A stretch of DNA of 64,000 nucleotides, taken from contig OY101115.1 of assembly GCA_956465555.1 (NCBI GenBank), positions 186,001-250,000 on the forward strand, read 5' to 3'. The notes under the pieces are model-generated. The model was not told the DNA's origin, made no database searches, and worked only from the letters and a program-made list of their open reading frames with translations. The number at the start of each line of letters is the position of its first letter. Positions within the stretch are counted from its first letter, which is position 1. Shown here in pieces: positions 20,630 through 32,431 of this stretch. The position numbers and the translations under genes were made by a program. This stretch comes from Nitzschia sp. pyKryTriq1. Taxonomy: Eukaryota > Bacillariophyta > Bacillariophyceae > Bacillariales > Bacillariaceae.

Positions 20630-23400
20630 ATGCCCGCTCTAGTCTTTTATGGAGGTTGTCGCACCTTCTTGGCCGGCGATGATTTGGGAGTCTTTACGAT
20701 AGTGTCCTTGACTCTTCGTTGTATCCAACTGGTGGTCGTCATTGCCATTTCGGTCATTGTTGGCGGCAAAGTGAATACCTTTCCTTCCGTGGACGAATTG
20801 GCGGACCGTTGCGACATTTCCGTATCGGATGTTCCACGCCAGAAACTGGTCAATGCCTCGTATGAAATTACCGTCTCGTATCTCTTTTCGGCCTATTTCA
20901 CGGCCGTGTTTGGAATTATTTTGGAAGTGTTGATTTACACGGCGGGGGCGAAAGGAACGCCGACCTTGGGACACGAACGAACGGCATGGCTACGACCGCT
21001 GTGCTGTATCAAAATGATTCCCCTCTCCTTACTGAGAATTTGCAATATGATGTTGGGAATGATGCTGTTGTCTCTTCTTCAGACAGTGTGCTCTTGTGCC
21101 GGAACATTGAGTGTGGACGAGTATGTCGGACAATGTCCTCTGTTCTTTCATTGGCAAGGATGGGTGGCCTGCTTGATTGGGACGCACTTTACGGAAGCAT
21201 CCTTTGTCGGATTGTTTGCCATTTTCCTTTTGAAAAAGGGGGCCGGCCACGCCGCTGGCTCGACACTTCCCGCCATTCTCAAGCCCGAAACGAAATGGAA
21301 ATTGTTTTGCAAATGCTGCTGTACCGTATCGGCACTAGTGACATGCTGTATGTATGGTGGGACGGACAGCAGTACGACCGACTTTGCCGATATTGGACTC
21401 ATCATGGCCGATTTCTTTGATGTTGGTGGCAAGTTGGATATCGTCCTTTCGGATATTGTTTTGGGAATTCGCATGCTTGCTCGAGCCCAAAAACGACAGC
21501 AAGATGCGGCACGAAAAGAACTCATGAGTAGTATTCGTAGGGAGGTGCTGGCATCACCACGATCCGACAATAGTAGTATTATCCACGAGGAGAAGAAGAC
21601 GACGACAACTGATGTGGATGTGGATGCCGACGATAGTGGCGGTCTGTTGGCAAAGAAGAATACGAGTACGGATACGATGAATGAAGACGAGAAAATGGCA
21701 GAATATCTCATCAACCACCAGGCCGCCGATGCCCCCTCAGCACCGCCACCGCCACCAACAGCGCCAAAGGAGGAAAGAAGTAAAAGAAACCTTGGCCTGG
21801 AAAGACGGCAATCGGTGGTCTTTCAAATCAAGCGAGGGGCTGGTGGTGGAGGCGGAGGAGATGCTGGTGGTGGCGACGAAGAACAAGCTAAAGAGCAGCA
21901 ACAGTTTGTGGTCCAACCTACGGTACGGGCCGTGTTATCAGCGGACAACCGCCAGGACGCTCTTGTCATTGCCGAAGGCGCCCGATTCATTCATTTATCC
22001 AACAGTATTTACGAATTCAAAATCAGTGCGTTGGATACAGGTGTGATGCAGACATGCTGCAGTATTGGAGAGACGGGGCGACGCCGAGTGCATTGGTGTT
22101 GTGCCAAGGCGGAAGAGACCACGGAAAACATTGCGCCTGCCATTATCGGAAAACGTATAGGTGCTGGCGTTCGCATTGCCAAAGCTGCGGAACGAAAGTT
22201 TCTCGACATGGCCGGTTTGGCGGATGCGGCAGTCGAGCTGGTGTACGTCCAATTTGGGATTGGTCTGGCGCGACAACCCTACTGTATCTCTCTCGATCAT
22301 GACTGGAAGTCGATTGTGATTGCTATTCGCGGCACGTACAGTTTAGATGATGTAGTGGCAGATCTGACCATTCTCCCCGTTTCCATGGAAGAATGGGGTA
22401 AAAAGTGTGGGTTTGATGGGGAAGGCAGCTACTGCCATGCCGGAATGTTGAAGGCCTCGGCGTGGATCTACGATGACCTCCAAGCGTAAGTAAATGGACA
22501 CAATACTGATCGTATCGTATCGTATCGTACTACCATCTGGCTCACGACCATTTGATGTTTGTTTCCCCCTTCTAACAAAATGATGCTACTATTTTCAGCC
22601 ATGGCATCTTGGACGAGTTGCTGCAAACAAGGCCCGAATTATCGGATTACACATTACGATTGACAGGTCATTCACTGGGTGCTGGCTGTGCGGCGATTCT
22701 ATCCTTCCTGATGATGTCAAAATTCCCTACCCTTCGATGCCACTGCTTTTGTCCTCCCGGCTGCACCATGTCGGTGAATATGGCCGATCGCTGCAAGGAT
22801 TATCTCACGTCTTATGTGTTTGACCATGATATTGTGCCCCGTTCGACCTTGGATTCCATGGATCACTTTCGCGATGACATCTTTGAGATGGTGGCCCGTG
22901 TCAAGGTTGCGAAACGGGTCGCATTGAAAGCCAAAGCCGATGTTTCCGAAGAGGATCTCTTGTATCGACGAGATGAAATCCCTCCATCCATGTATTCCGA
23001 GCAGCTACGGCAGTTTCACCAACATCAAGAATCCCTCCGACACAAACGCTCCACAAGAGGCGTTCCTCTGTTTCCACCAGGTCAAATAGTGCATCTGGTT
23101 CGAACTACGGAGGAAATAGCAAAGCCACCATCGAGGGGCTGTTGTTTAACGTCATCAGAGGATGATCATGACGATGATCATGATGATGATGATCGTTATG
23201 CTGGTGCCGACGTGGATCATCATACTCCTGATTCACTGGACTATACAGCACAATGGGCAGATCGAAGTGACCTTGAGGAGATTGTCATCTCTTCTCATAT
23301 GGTGTCGGACCATTCTGCTCCCAACATGCTGGCGGAACTCAAAGCTACGGCGGAACTCTTTGGTTTATCACCTCCTTATGTTATCAAAGAAGACGCGTGA
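20630..23400 (+). CDS. sn-1-specific diacylglycerol lipase-like
   Basis: Two exons, 20630-22485 and 22599-23400; intron 22486-22598 (113 bp, GTAAGT donor, TTTTCAG acceptor, CTAAC branch-like site). 885 residues. Four N-terminal membrane helices (about 20-45, 80-103, 127-150, 172-198) precede a class 3 lipase domain, the layout of animal DAGL, which releases 2-acylglycerols from diacylglycerol at membranes. Seen are IAIRGTYSLDD, the nucleophile elbow GHSLGAG with Ser644, the probable catalytic Asp696 in FDHDIVPR, and a C-terminal SDHSAPNML whose His fits the third triad member. A long low-complexity linker (about 300-430) separates membrane and lipase parts, and another acidic/H-rich insert lies before the His. 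Substrate preference is inferred. Confidence 0.88.
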
Positions 23401-24261
23401 TTGACTCATTGACTGATTGACTGACTGACTGACTGACTGACTGACTTACCGACTGGGGCGTGACGATCCATCTACAGTACCGGTATCAAGGCCATTATGG
23501 TGGAGACGAAACCTTCTTGCTTGGCAATTCTCCGCCCTTGCCGATGATTGACTTCGAGTGTACCGGTACTACACTACAGTAGCATCCTTCTTCCTTTGAC
23601 CAAGCTTGTGGTGGCACCGCCTTTCTGCCTTCTTGAACGGAGTGAAGTGCTGAAAGAAAGTAGTGAGCACAAGAAGGCAAAATATCATTATGTTTGTTTG
23701 TTATTTTTAAGAGCGAACATTCAGTACCGTTCGTGTATACGGTACTGTACAAGTATGTGTAGCTCTACCACAAACTCCTCTCTACTACACGAGTACTCTC
23801 TACTACTCTAGCTAGCTCTACCAGTAGAGGAGTCCTCAGTACAAGAATCATACATACATACATACATAATACAGGTATTTTTTATTACAATTCTTAAAAA
23901 TAATATTTGATGTTTTTTATCTGCATTTTTGCATCGGCATGAATGATGTATTAGTTGGATGACGACGATGATGATGACGATGCATGATGATGCATGATGA
24001 TGATGCGAGATGTGATGTGATGTGACGCAATGTGGAGCTTTCTCGGTCGGTCGGTAGATACTGACTCGGTACGGTTTTGCTTGCTCGAGGATCGAGTGAC
24101 ATGTGTGATGTCTGATGTGATGTGTGTGTCATGCGGTCCATGGGGATACGAGTATTTAGGTAGGTAGATAGGTAGGTGTTGCGTTATTTATGAAGAGCCG
24201 CCTCTTCATGGGCCTCCCTTTGGAATGGGTAAGTTATTCATTTTCCTCGCGCTGCAACTGA
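23401..24261. other. Intergenic with simple repeats
   Basis: Starts with a (GACT)n array (about 23401-23455), which lies in the lipase 3' UTR or just beyond. It carries TACCGGTA near 23479 and 23561, (CATA)n near 23851-23868 and (GATGATGA)-rich DNA 23955-24025. No gene. Confidence 0.65.
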
Positions 24262-25479
24262 TCATGATGAAGGTGGTGGTGGTGATGATGATGATAATGG
24301 TGATGGAATTCGTAAAGCACCTACTTGTAGGAGTCGCATCATGAGTTGTGGTTTGGTCACACCACTGTACGGAATTCGATACCGTTGTGCCAATACTTTG
24401 AGTTCTTCCAAATTGTATTGCGATTGTTCTTCATCGATCCATTCTCGTCGTTCCACATATGACTTGAGTTGTCTATTTTCTTGACGCAACGTTTCGACTT
24501 GCATCTGTAGCTGCTGCATTGCCCGAGCATATTGTTCTTCTTTTTCTCTTTCTTTTGTTTCGTTTTCTTCTTTTTCTTTTTCTGGAACGACAAATAATGC
24601 CGCACGAGCGACCGCCTTGAGTTTGGGTTCGGTCGTTTCATACGATTTAATCGCCGATCGTCCAATGATTCGGGCGACGGGTCCTGCCAAATTACTAGTT
24701 TCATCCTCCTCCTCTTCGAAAGGATCCCTCAAGGCGACGAAACAAACGCCACAAAAGGTCGCCAACGACAAGACGGGAGAATCCGTCACCCATTCACAGC
24801 CCAATCCACATACCGTTCCCGATGCCAATGCGACTCTCCATCCATTATCCTGTTGCTGTTGTTGCTGCTGCTGCTTTTTCTTCTTTTGGGATTGTGAATC
24901 ATTTTTCAACCATTGTTCGACACGTTTCACATCAGCCTTTTCTTTGACACTGGTAGCGATTTCCGCTTCCCACTGACGAACGATCTTTTGATTATTATTC
25001 ATATTAATATTGTTGTTTTTGTTGTTGTTTCTTTGTTCGTCTTCTTGTTCCCGTCGTAGATCCATCATGAGTTGATTCGTGCGGGAAGTTGCCGACGTTG
25101 TCGTACCGGTGGTACCTGTTGTTGTTGTTGTTGTTGTTGTTGTTGTAGGAGTGAGGTGAATGTTGCTGCCCCCAAAATGATTGTAATGGGACTGTCGATT
25201 GTTGTTGTTGTTGTTGTTGCTGTTGTTGCTGCTGTGGCTGTTGCCACTATTGTGGTTACTGCTGTAATATCCCAGACATGATGTGGTACAAGTACTTCTT
25301 GTTGTTCTTGTTCTTGTTGTTGTTCTTGTTGTTGTCGTTTCCGTCGCCAAATACGCCAGACAGTAGAATGATGACGACGACGATGATGATGATGATGATG
25401 ATGATAGTAGCATCATCATCATCATCATGCTGGCGACGAAAAGAAGAACATCCATCGTCCGTCTTATTATTCTTGCCAT
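24262..25479 (-). CDS. Secretory-entry protein with C-terminal SAP/Rho-N-like motif
   Basis: Single exon. The frame opens upstream without ATG; the ATG at 25479 (MARIIRRTMDVLLFVASMMM) creates a clear signal peptide, so I choose it (405 residues). N, T and S-rich low complexity follows to about residue 150. The ordered part has VRQWEAEIATSVKEKADV, two hydrophobic segments (ASGTVCGLGCEW to SLATFCGVCFVAL), NLAGPVARIIGRSAIKSYE, a charged coiled coil (MQQLQMQVETLRQENRQLKS) and YNLEELKVLAQRYRIPYSGV, a helix-turn-helix of the SAP/LEM or Rho-N type. Plastid targeting is possible but no clean A|F site is seen. Function unknown. Confidence 0.7.
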   Translation of the reverse strand: MARIIRRTMDVLLFVASMMMMMMLLSSSSSSSSSSSSFYCLAYLATETTTTRTTTRTRTTRSTCTTSCLGYYSSNHNSGNSHSSNNSNNNNNNNRQSHYNHFGGSNIHLTPTTTTTTTTTTGTTGTTTSATSRTNQLMMDLRREQEDEQRNNNKNNNINMNNNQKIVRQWEAEIATSVKEKADVKRVEQWLKNDSQSQKKKKQQQQQQQQDNGWRVALASGTVCGLGCEWVTDSPVLSLATFCGVCFVALRDPFEEEEDETSNLAGPVARIIGRSAIKSYETTEPKLKAVARAALFVVPEKEKEENETKEREKEEQYARAMQQLQMQVETLRQENRQLKSYVERREWIDEEQSQYNLEELKVLAQRYRIPYSGVTKPQLMMRLLQVGALRIPSPLSSSSPPPPSS

Positions 25480-26475
25480 GGTACTTTGCTTTATGTCTTC
25501 CAGCAAGCAAGGAAGCAAGCAAGAAATACTGACTGCGAAGTAATACTGTAAGTGAAAGTGCCGTCGAACAAGTAGTGTGCAGTACCGAAAGAACAGCAGC
25601 AGCCAGCAGTTGTTGTAGTACACGTACGGTAGTGAACTTTTACTCGTATACTACACAACGATAAAATAATTGCCTTTTGTGTTGCTGCTTCTCGTGCGTA
25701 TTAGCGGTATTATTAGCTTGGCGTGCTTGCTTTTTCAAAAAACGAAAACAGTCATCGCGTCAAAATCATATTATTATCCCGCCCGGAAGAAGAATCATCA
25801 ATCTCTGTGTTTTGTGGTTGTTGTTGTATGTGCAACGTCCGTCGCTCGTTGAGAGAGAGCTGACGTGGCATCATCCACTGGCGATCCTTATCGCCCAAAA
25901 AAAAAAGAACTGATGACAGCTACTATTGTACCGGTACCAGGTACCGGTAGCTCAGCTACTCGTAGTAGCGTAGCAAAAGAGAGCAGAAAGCAAAGCAGCA
26001 CAGGCACCGAATTATGATACGGTTCGTACTCGGACAGGCCTTCTGGATTGTCCGAGAGTGGTCGGTGTCGAGTTGTCGGCGACCGGTACGGTACATCGGT
26101 ATGCATGCAACAGCCAGGCAACAACACGACAACGATGAATCCTACGTAATAGAGGCAGATCATATTTATATATAAAAAACAATCAACGATGGTAAATAAA
26201 AGTCATGTTAGTTGTCAGTAGTTCCAATACATTGCCGCTGTCGAGAAAAGTATAGGAACGACTGACTGTACGAAAATTATTGATTTGCTTGTCAATAAGA
26301 AGAAGCCCATTGTTCAAAATGATTGAATGACTCCTCTTCGTCGTATAATACTATCATGATAGCGCTTGGTCTTGGGCGCGGTATATGAGGATATGAGCGG
26401 TGACAGCTGTGTTTGTGCAGAAGTATGGGCGGCTGCCGGGTGCTGATGTAGAAAAGGGAGTGTATTATGAGGTGG
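25480..26475. other. Intergenic
   Basis: Nothing gene-like. Two TACCGGTA copies lie at 25928-25948, and the rest is low-complexity A/C-rich DNA. Confidence 0.55.
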
Positions 26476-28122
26476 TTACTCGACTTGTTCCAGGCGATGA
26501 GGATTTTCTTGAGTATCATCCGAAAGTACTCCATTGCTGTTCTCTTCCAATGGCGTACCAGTACCTTCTTCCTCTTCATCGTTGTAATGATCATGATCTT
26601 CGAGCGGCAATGACGAAAAGGATGATGATGGATCTTCTTCCTCGGCGCTGCAGCTGGATGGTGGTTCCTCCTCTGAGGTTCCCTCTGCTGGTGGTCCCTG
26701 TGCCGACGCAGATGTACTATCATTGGCGACAGCACACGCCTCAACATCAACATCAGCACCAGATTCAATGCCAGAAGGCTTGCAGCAGCTTCGATCATGG
26801 CACTTCCGAAAACAACCTCGGAGGCGGCAGAGTTTCATCAGACCTGCGATGATTCGGACTCGAAAGTACACGAGACAATTCAAAAAACCTTGGAGGGGTT
26901 GCATCGTGAATGCAATCAGGATGCCCCAGAAGAACGTGGTTTCCAAGAAACTCACGCCAGGTGTCGTCATTATTTCAGGGTTTCTCTTTAGAACGATTGT
27001 GGCCAAGATGAAAGGCACCCAACATACATAGAAACAGCCAACATAGAGCAAAGATTGAACTGCAACCAATCGTGATCGACTCAGCAGCTGTCGTTTCGAT
27101 CGTTCCCTGGAGGATCGTTGCTGTCTCATCTCTCGCCACTGCTGAATCAGTCTCTTTTTATCCATTTTTTGGCTTCCCATCGGCGTGTTGTTCGCAGAAG
27201 TACCAAAAAAATCAACAGCACTTTTTATGGAGCTGCTCGTCATCGCAGTCGTACCCTGAAGGTGAGAACTGTTCTGAATGCTTTTCACTCTGGTGGATAC
27301 TCTCCATTTGTTGCCTTTTGCTTCCGTATTGCGGACAGTACAAAAGAGGGCAAATTGAAGCAAGGTCGCCAGTCCAACGCAGATCCAAAGAGGTGTGAAA
27401 TAGAAAAGGTCGCGCATACGCCACACATGTTCTACACATTCCGTTGGAGTCTGTCCAGTCTCAGCGACACACGTTGGGATGTCCAAACCAAACCAGCACA
27501 AAGTCAAAAGAGGTCCATACGCATCCAAAAAGATGGGCGAGATACTTAAAGAAAGTCCAACGGCCAGCGCCGAGGCAATGCCTGGCAATGTCCACTTTCG
27601 CAATCGATCTTCTTGCCATCGATATCGAACCACAAGGAGGTAGTGTAAGCACAATATGACATTTAGAAAGATGACCGTGATTCCAAATTGAACCACGGTG
27701 GCCTGTGCCGTGCAAGTTGCATCAGTTCCAGTAGCCCAAAGTCGTTCCGGTCGTTTTTGCTGAAACGACGGTCCCGGAGGCATTGGCCATGAGCCCAAAA
27801 AATACCCAAAACTCGCCAGGACATCCACCATTGAAATGCTCAAAAGCAGAAAGTCGACGCTTTTCAAGCCCTCGCCACGTCTGCACTTTCTAAAAAGGTG
27901 AATGATAATCAAAGAAGAACCTATCATGCTCAAACCTCCGGATATGCGAGGAAGTGTCGCGAACACTTTTTCTCTCCTTTCCACTAAACTTCCTGTAGCA
28001 AACCACATGCTGGTTGGGCTACCGGAACCAGCACCACCAGCATCAGCACCTCCTCCCATACCACTACTAGTAAAAGTAGGAATAGATCCCTCCATCGTCA
28101 AACCAATAGTAGATCCCTCCAT
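26476..28122 (-). CDS. Seven-helix receptor, cAMP-receptor-like (class E type)
   Basis: Single exon, ATG at 28122, 548 residues. Seven helices can be placed at about 57-78, 88-110, 138-165, 178-196, 240-262, 351-375 and 396-421. An extracellular Cys pair candidate is C137 and C209, and TM7 ends in GFLNCLVYF, the equivalent of NPxxY. Loop 3 is long (263-350) and basic; the cytosolic tail is Cys-rich near the membrane (CRLRGCFRKCHDRSCC, likely palmitoylated) and then acidic and Ser-rich, suited to phosphorylation. The layout fits G-protein-coupled receptors of the Dictyostelium cAR/secretin-like group; the ligand cannot be told. A 9-codon near-duplication at the very start (MEGSTIGLT, MEGSIPTFT) gives a second possible ATG at 28095. 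Confidence 0.8.
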   Translation of the reverse strand: MEGSTIGLTMEGSIPTFTSSGMGGGADAGGAGSGSPTSMWFATGSLVERREKVFATLPRISGGLSMIGSSLIIIHLFRKCRRGEGLKSVDFLLLSISMVDVLASFGYFLGSWPMPPGPSFQQKRPERLWATGTDATCTAQATVVQFGITVIFLNVILCLHYLLVVRYRWQEDRLRKWTLPGIASALAVGLSLSISPIFLDAYGPLLTLCWFGLDIPTCVAETGQTPTECVEHVWRMRDLFYFTPLWICVGLATLLQFALFCTVRNTEAKGNKWRVSTRVKSIQNSSHLQGTTAMTSSSIKSAVDFFGTSANNTPMGSQKMDKKRLIQQWREMRQQRSSRERSKRQLLSRSRLVAVQSLLYVGCFYVCWVPFILATIVLKRNPEIMTTPGVSFLETTFFWGILIAFTMQPLQGFLNCLVYFRVRIIAGLMKLCRLRGCFRKCHDRSCCKPSGIESGADVDVEACAVANDSTSASAQGPPAEGTSEEEPPSSCSAEEEDPSSSFSSLPLEDHDHYNDEEEEGTGTPLEENSNGVLSDDTQENPHRLEQVE

Positions 28123-29170
28123 CGTCGACGATAAACTGCTGTGTTACGAGGAAATAGGTCGTCCTCTTACTGTACGAAGTATGACTACTGTAATACAAAT
28201 GCTTTTCTATGAAGTGTTTGCACATTATTATAACGGAATATTGTTTCCGGAGTATTTGTTTTTCAAGGGACCGAAAAGAGTTTGCGCAATGGTGGTTTGG
28301 GTTCGCAGGGTTCGCAAATAATATATTATCTGGTCTACTGTACTACTTACTCTCAGTAAACAAGGTTCACCACCACACAACCACGCACGACCGAACCCTT
28401 GCCAAGCCAAAGTACTAGCTGACCGTAAAATAGCATGGTTTCATAGCGCGCGAAGCGCTCTTCGCACTACATTATGGCCCCCTGTAAAATAATAGAAATC
28501 ACCAACTAGTAGCAGTTCATCTTGTTGGAGGCAGGCGGGGAGTCCACGCTGCTCTTGGTTTGGGGCAACTTTTGAAGGTGAGAGTATAGGAAGAAGCGTC
28601 AACAAAGCTCATGGTGGTAGCGGTGGCTTGCAAGTTCTCGCCATGGTAAACAGCTCCAAAAATGATTGCTGCATGCACAATTTGCTGTTGGTCTTCTTGT
28701 TGTGGTTTACTGGTTCGGTCACGTCCGCGGGATTGATGGCTGGACGCCCTCCTGCGCTACGCCACGCGTCGTAGGATTCTACGTAGCTTGCTGGACATTT
28801 CGCCCATGGAGAGAGAAAAGCGCCCAGCTGGACCGGATACCCGGATGTAATTGCTGGACGCTGGACGGGGATTTGCTCGCTGGACGCTTATTATTTTCGG
28901 TCTGATATCTGGGCCCCTACCGCCGGTACAGTTTACCCCTGTCTCATTGGACGCATCATTGACACGCATTGTTCTTTTCGCCTTTTCGTCGCGCTCGCGC
29001 GATCGCGATGATGATGCGATTCTTCTTCTTCATTTTAGAGGACGCACATCAAAGTACAGTAAAAAAATAAGCATTCCATTTTCATTTTCATCATTCATCC
29101 ATCCATCCATCCACCCACCCATCCATCCAGCATCATACGAAGTAAGAATATACCGGTACATAATATAATA
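28123..29170. other. Intergenic
   Basis: No supported gene. It contains a small GC-rich imperfect hairpin around 28446-28466, a block of short repeated CTGGACG words (28740-28885) and (ATCC)n near 29094-29130 before the acyl-CoA-binding gene. Confidence 0.55.
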
Positions 29171-29452
29171 ATGTCTTCCGAACTTTCTTCGCTCCAACAG
29201 CAATTTGATGCGGCCGCGGAAAAGGCCCGTCATATTTCAGGAGTGTCCAACGAGACCAAGAAACAAATTTACGGCCTCTTCAAGCAAGCCACGGAGGGTC
29301 CGTTATTATCATCATTCAATGATGCTCGTCCTCGACCGGGCATCTTTGATCCTACCGGACGAGCCAAGTGGGATAGTTGGAAAGCATTGGGAGAAGACAT
29401 GTCCAAGGAAGAAGCCATGAAACAATATATTGCCTTGATTGATAGTCTTTGA
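29171..29452 (+). CDS. ACBP: Acyl-CoA-binding protein
   Basis: Single exon, ATG at 29171, 93 residues, the usual size for the small soluble family. It carries the diagnostic IYGLFKQATEGP (family YGLYKQATxGD) and GRAKWDSWKALGEDMSKEEA (family KWDAWxxxxGMSxxEA). It should bind medium- and long-chain acyl-CoA esters in the cytosol and buffer or ferry them between the plastid, the ER and lipid droplets. The ligand-binding Tyr and Lys positions are kept. No targeting sequence is visible. Confidence 0.95.
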   Translation: MSSELSSLQQQFDAAAEKARHISGVSNETKKQIYGLFKQATEGPLLSSFNDARPRPGIFDPTGRAKWDSWKALGEDMSKEEAMKQYIALIDSL

Positions 29453-30011
29453 TGATACGAATATTAGTCTTGCTGTCGTTGTGGAATGAAAGAAGAAGGA
29501 ACAAGAATTTTTTGCGACCGATTTATTGACTCGAGATTTGGCTTGGCTTGGCTTGGCTTGGCTTGGCTTGTGGGTCGTGGTCGATGAACAACACTGACTA
29601 TGTACAGGTGTGTGTGTGTGTTCCGCTAGTAGTATCATCATTGATGTATTTGTCAAGGAGCAGCAGGTGCAGCAATCAATGCAACCAGCATGATGGGACT
29701 ATAATATATTCTTGTTCTCCTTCAATCCTCGCTTCACCACATGTTGTTTGTCGACTGTACTCCACAAGCTAGAGCTAGTACGTACTCTAGAGGAGTAATA
29801 CTTGTAGTCAATTGACTAATATTATAGTCTATACCATAATAGTATATACTGTATTCGTTCGTTTCAAACAATATTATAGTAGTAGAGTACATATTAGTGT
29901 TCTATATTATTATTCGTACTCCTACTCCTGGTGGGTAGTTTTGGGTGTCATGCCTCATATTAGATAATAGCATTGTCATTGGTACCAAAGGGAACAACAA
30001 CAGCAACAGAG
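29453..30011. other. Intergenic with simple repeat
   Basis: A (TTGGC)n array at about 29537-29569 is followed by AT-rich DNA rich in TATTATAG words. No gene. Confidence 0.6.
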
Positions 30012-31623
30012 TTACAATCGTTTCAGTTCGGCCAAACTTGGACTTCCCGGTTCATTAAAGGACGAATTGGATGACGTGGTACGTCGCAACAATTCATCAA
30101 AGTCAATGTACGGTTCGTAATGATCGACTGCCACTCCCACACGATTGGTATCATGGATATTGAGTTTGGGAGTGAATTGATGGATCCGTGTCATGGCTTC
30201 ATGGGTCGGGACACCAATGCTCATAATTGGTGCTCCGTCCACGCCGACCATCATATCCTGCACCTCCCGACTCAACGAATACTTTCCACCACGACCACAA
30301 ATCAAGAGTGCGGCCTCAAAGGGCGGTTCGTTATTCGTGTTGCGCTTTCGTCGTTCAAATTCGGCCAAGAATCCGACAATCAAATCGTCGCGGGTACAAT
30401 GACAAATATACAAGGTCCGTGCAGGTTTGACACGTAAATTTTCCAAAAAGCGTGTCAAATTCGTCGTGACGACATTGATATCTTGTGTCGTATAATGTCG
30501 AAATCGATGTTCGGTACCACACAAGAGTTTTGTATCAAACAAATTTTCCAAATCGGCCAAGGCGGGACAACCCAAAAAGGGTCGATCGGGAATGCATCCC
30601 AACAGTGGTACACCCCATGTTTGCATCATGGCTTTGGCCATGTAGGTTTGGGTCTGTTCCAGTTTTTCCGGAATGACCTTGTTGATGACGACACCGGCAA
30701 TCCTGACACCATAATGTTGACAAAGTACTCGATTCAATTCTAATTCATCAAAGGCCTTGCCCAAACCACCATTCGCACTGATGATGGTATTATGCATCAG
30801 CAGTGTAGTAGAAGTAATATGAATGCGAAAACAATGAGAGTGGAACGTTGAGTGAGTGAGTGAGTGAGTGAGTGATTGAGGACATGGTGCACACCACCAC
30901 CACCACCACCAAAATACAACATCATATAGTAATACTTGTACGAATACACAGCAGTAGTAGTACTTACATGAGGACCATATCGGCTCCCAATTGACTCGCC
31001 ACTTTGGCATTGTTCAATCCGACAATACTCCCCACCGCACAATGTCCCGTCCCTTCAATCAATACGATATCCGAGTTGGCATGGACATGTTCCATGGCGG
31101 CATGAACTTGCTGGAGTTGCTCATTAAAATCAATTTCCCCATCGACATATTTTCGTGTATATCCCGACGGTATAATGACGGGTGACATGTGCCGATAATC
31201 CAAATGGTTCAAATGAAAATGTTCTCGCATCAATACGACATCCTTATCGACCCGTAACGAATGATGGGAGGCATCTTCGACTTGAACATGCTGCTGACCG
31301 ACGGGTTTGAGAAATCCTACCTTGGCAAAGCGTTTGGAAAGACCGCTCATGAGGGCGAGACTGACCGTCGTCTTGCCGACGTGCTGTTTGGTGGCTGCCA
31401 CGAAAATGGGGCGCTGGGTGCGGCCGGTGGAAGGATCGGATGACCAGTACTTGAATGGACTACTGACAGACCCTGCGCTACCATTCGGGATATCATCACC
31501 AGTACTACTAGCGGCCGAAAAGGATCGTAGCGAGAAGAATGCAAGCGGCGCCGCGCTGCTGGATCGGTGTTGGGAGATGGTTCTCCGTAGCGACCTGACG
31601 GAAATGTTGGAAAAAAGTGTCAT
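30012..31623 (-). CDS. BioD-like/DRTGG protein (Pta N-terminal-type), organelle-targeted
   Basis: Exons 31623-30968 and 30777-30012; intron 30967-30778 (190 bp, GTAAGT donor, CAG acceptor). 473 residues. The start MTLFSNISVRSLRRTISQHR is Arg/Ser-rich without acids, typical of a mitochondrial presequence. A P-loop ATPase domain of the dethiobiotin-synthetase/CobQ type (AAA_26) follows, with ATKQHVGKTT, VGFLKPVGQ, VLIEGTGH and, across the splice, ANGGLGKAFDELELNR. The C-terminal 120 residues match the DRTGG domain (ICGRGGKYSLSREVQDMM, VGVAVDHYEPYIDF). In bacteria these two domains form the N-terminal regulatory part of phosphotransacetylase; here no PTA catalytic domain follows, as in the stand-alone plant-type proteins. 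The exact reaction is unknown. Confidence 0.85.
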
Positions 31624-32431
31624 GACGATGATGGGCAGACGATGGATGATGGTGCTGATGTGACTGCTGCTGCTGCTTCTGCTGATGGACTGCCGATTCT
31701 TATGACTGTTCTTCTAGTAGTAGCTACTGACTGGTGGTGTAAGGAATCGACGACGATGTGTTTTGCACAAAGGAATAGATAGACTACCACTCTACTAGAG
31801 TAGCTAATAGTGAAGTCCGTTGCGATTTTGTAATGTTGGAATGTGATGTCTTCTCATAATCGCATCATACACATCATCCGCATCATCGCGACAACGAAAA
31901 AAGATATCGCTCATCTCGCGTCGCGCGTCGTCGTCGATGACGCGTCGAAAGTTCGCGGTTCGCTTTCCCGCCATGTGCGCGAGGGCGTGCGCGGGGACGT
32001 ATCCAAATCGATCCATCCGATTCAATCTAAAAGCCTCCACGTGTCTTCACCGCATCAACTCCGGACTCCTCCGGAGACGTGCGACATGCAGACTATCACC
32101 TGCGATTGCGGTCTGTTTATTGATGCGGTTAATTCTTGCGGCAGGATCGTGTTTTTGACCATGGCGGCTGCTCCGCATCCCCGGCGGCGCTGTCTCAAAC
32201 ATGCGCCGCCCTCTGCATTTTTGTTGTTGTTGACCTCCGGATGAGAGTTTAGTTTATAGTTTGTTCGATTTCATTCCTGGCGCATCACTTTTACTTTCAT
32301 CCCTCCGCACCAACTCCTCTCATTTGAATTCTATCCTCAACAACTCAACTCAACTCAACTCAACTCAGTGTACTCATACAGTACTGTAGAAGACTATCGG
32401 CAGCATATCATCTACATCATCTACAATCATC
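31624..32431. other. Divergent promoter region with a small uncertain ORF
   Basis: Lies between the BioD-like gene (-) and the zinc-finger gene (+). A CG-rich patch at 31910-32010 overlaps the weak ORF listed separately, and a (CTCAA)n array (32340-32366) lies about 65 bp upstream of the zinc-finger ATG. Confidence 0.55.
31804..32016 (-). CDS. Possible small hypothetical protein
   Basis: An ATG at 32016 begins 70 codons (MDRFGYVPAHALAHMAGKRT, then a charged helix-like part with DDDARREMSDIFFRCRDDAD). Amino-acid composition is balanced, unlike nearby spurious frames, but there is no known domain and a stop lies just upstream. It could be an exon of an unseen gene. Confidence 0.25.
   Translation of the reverse strand: MDRFGYVPAHALAHMAGKRTANFRRVIDDDARREMSDIFFRCRDDADDVYDAIMRRHHIPTLQNRNGLHY

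Noticed and set aside
31843-32244. 133-codon plus-strand ORF
   Set aside because: Non-ATG-like context and random composition; it overlaps the slightly better minus-strand frame.
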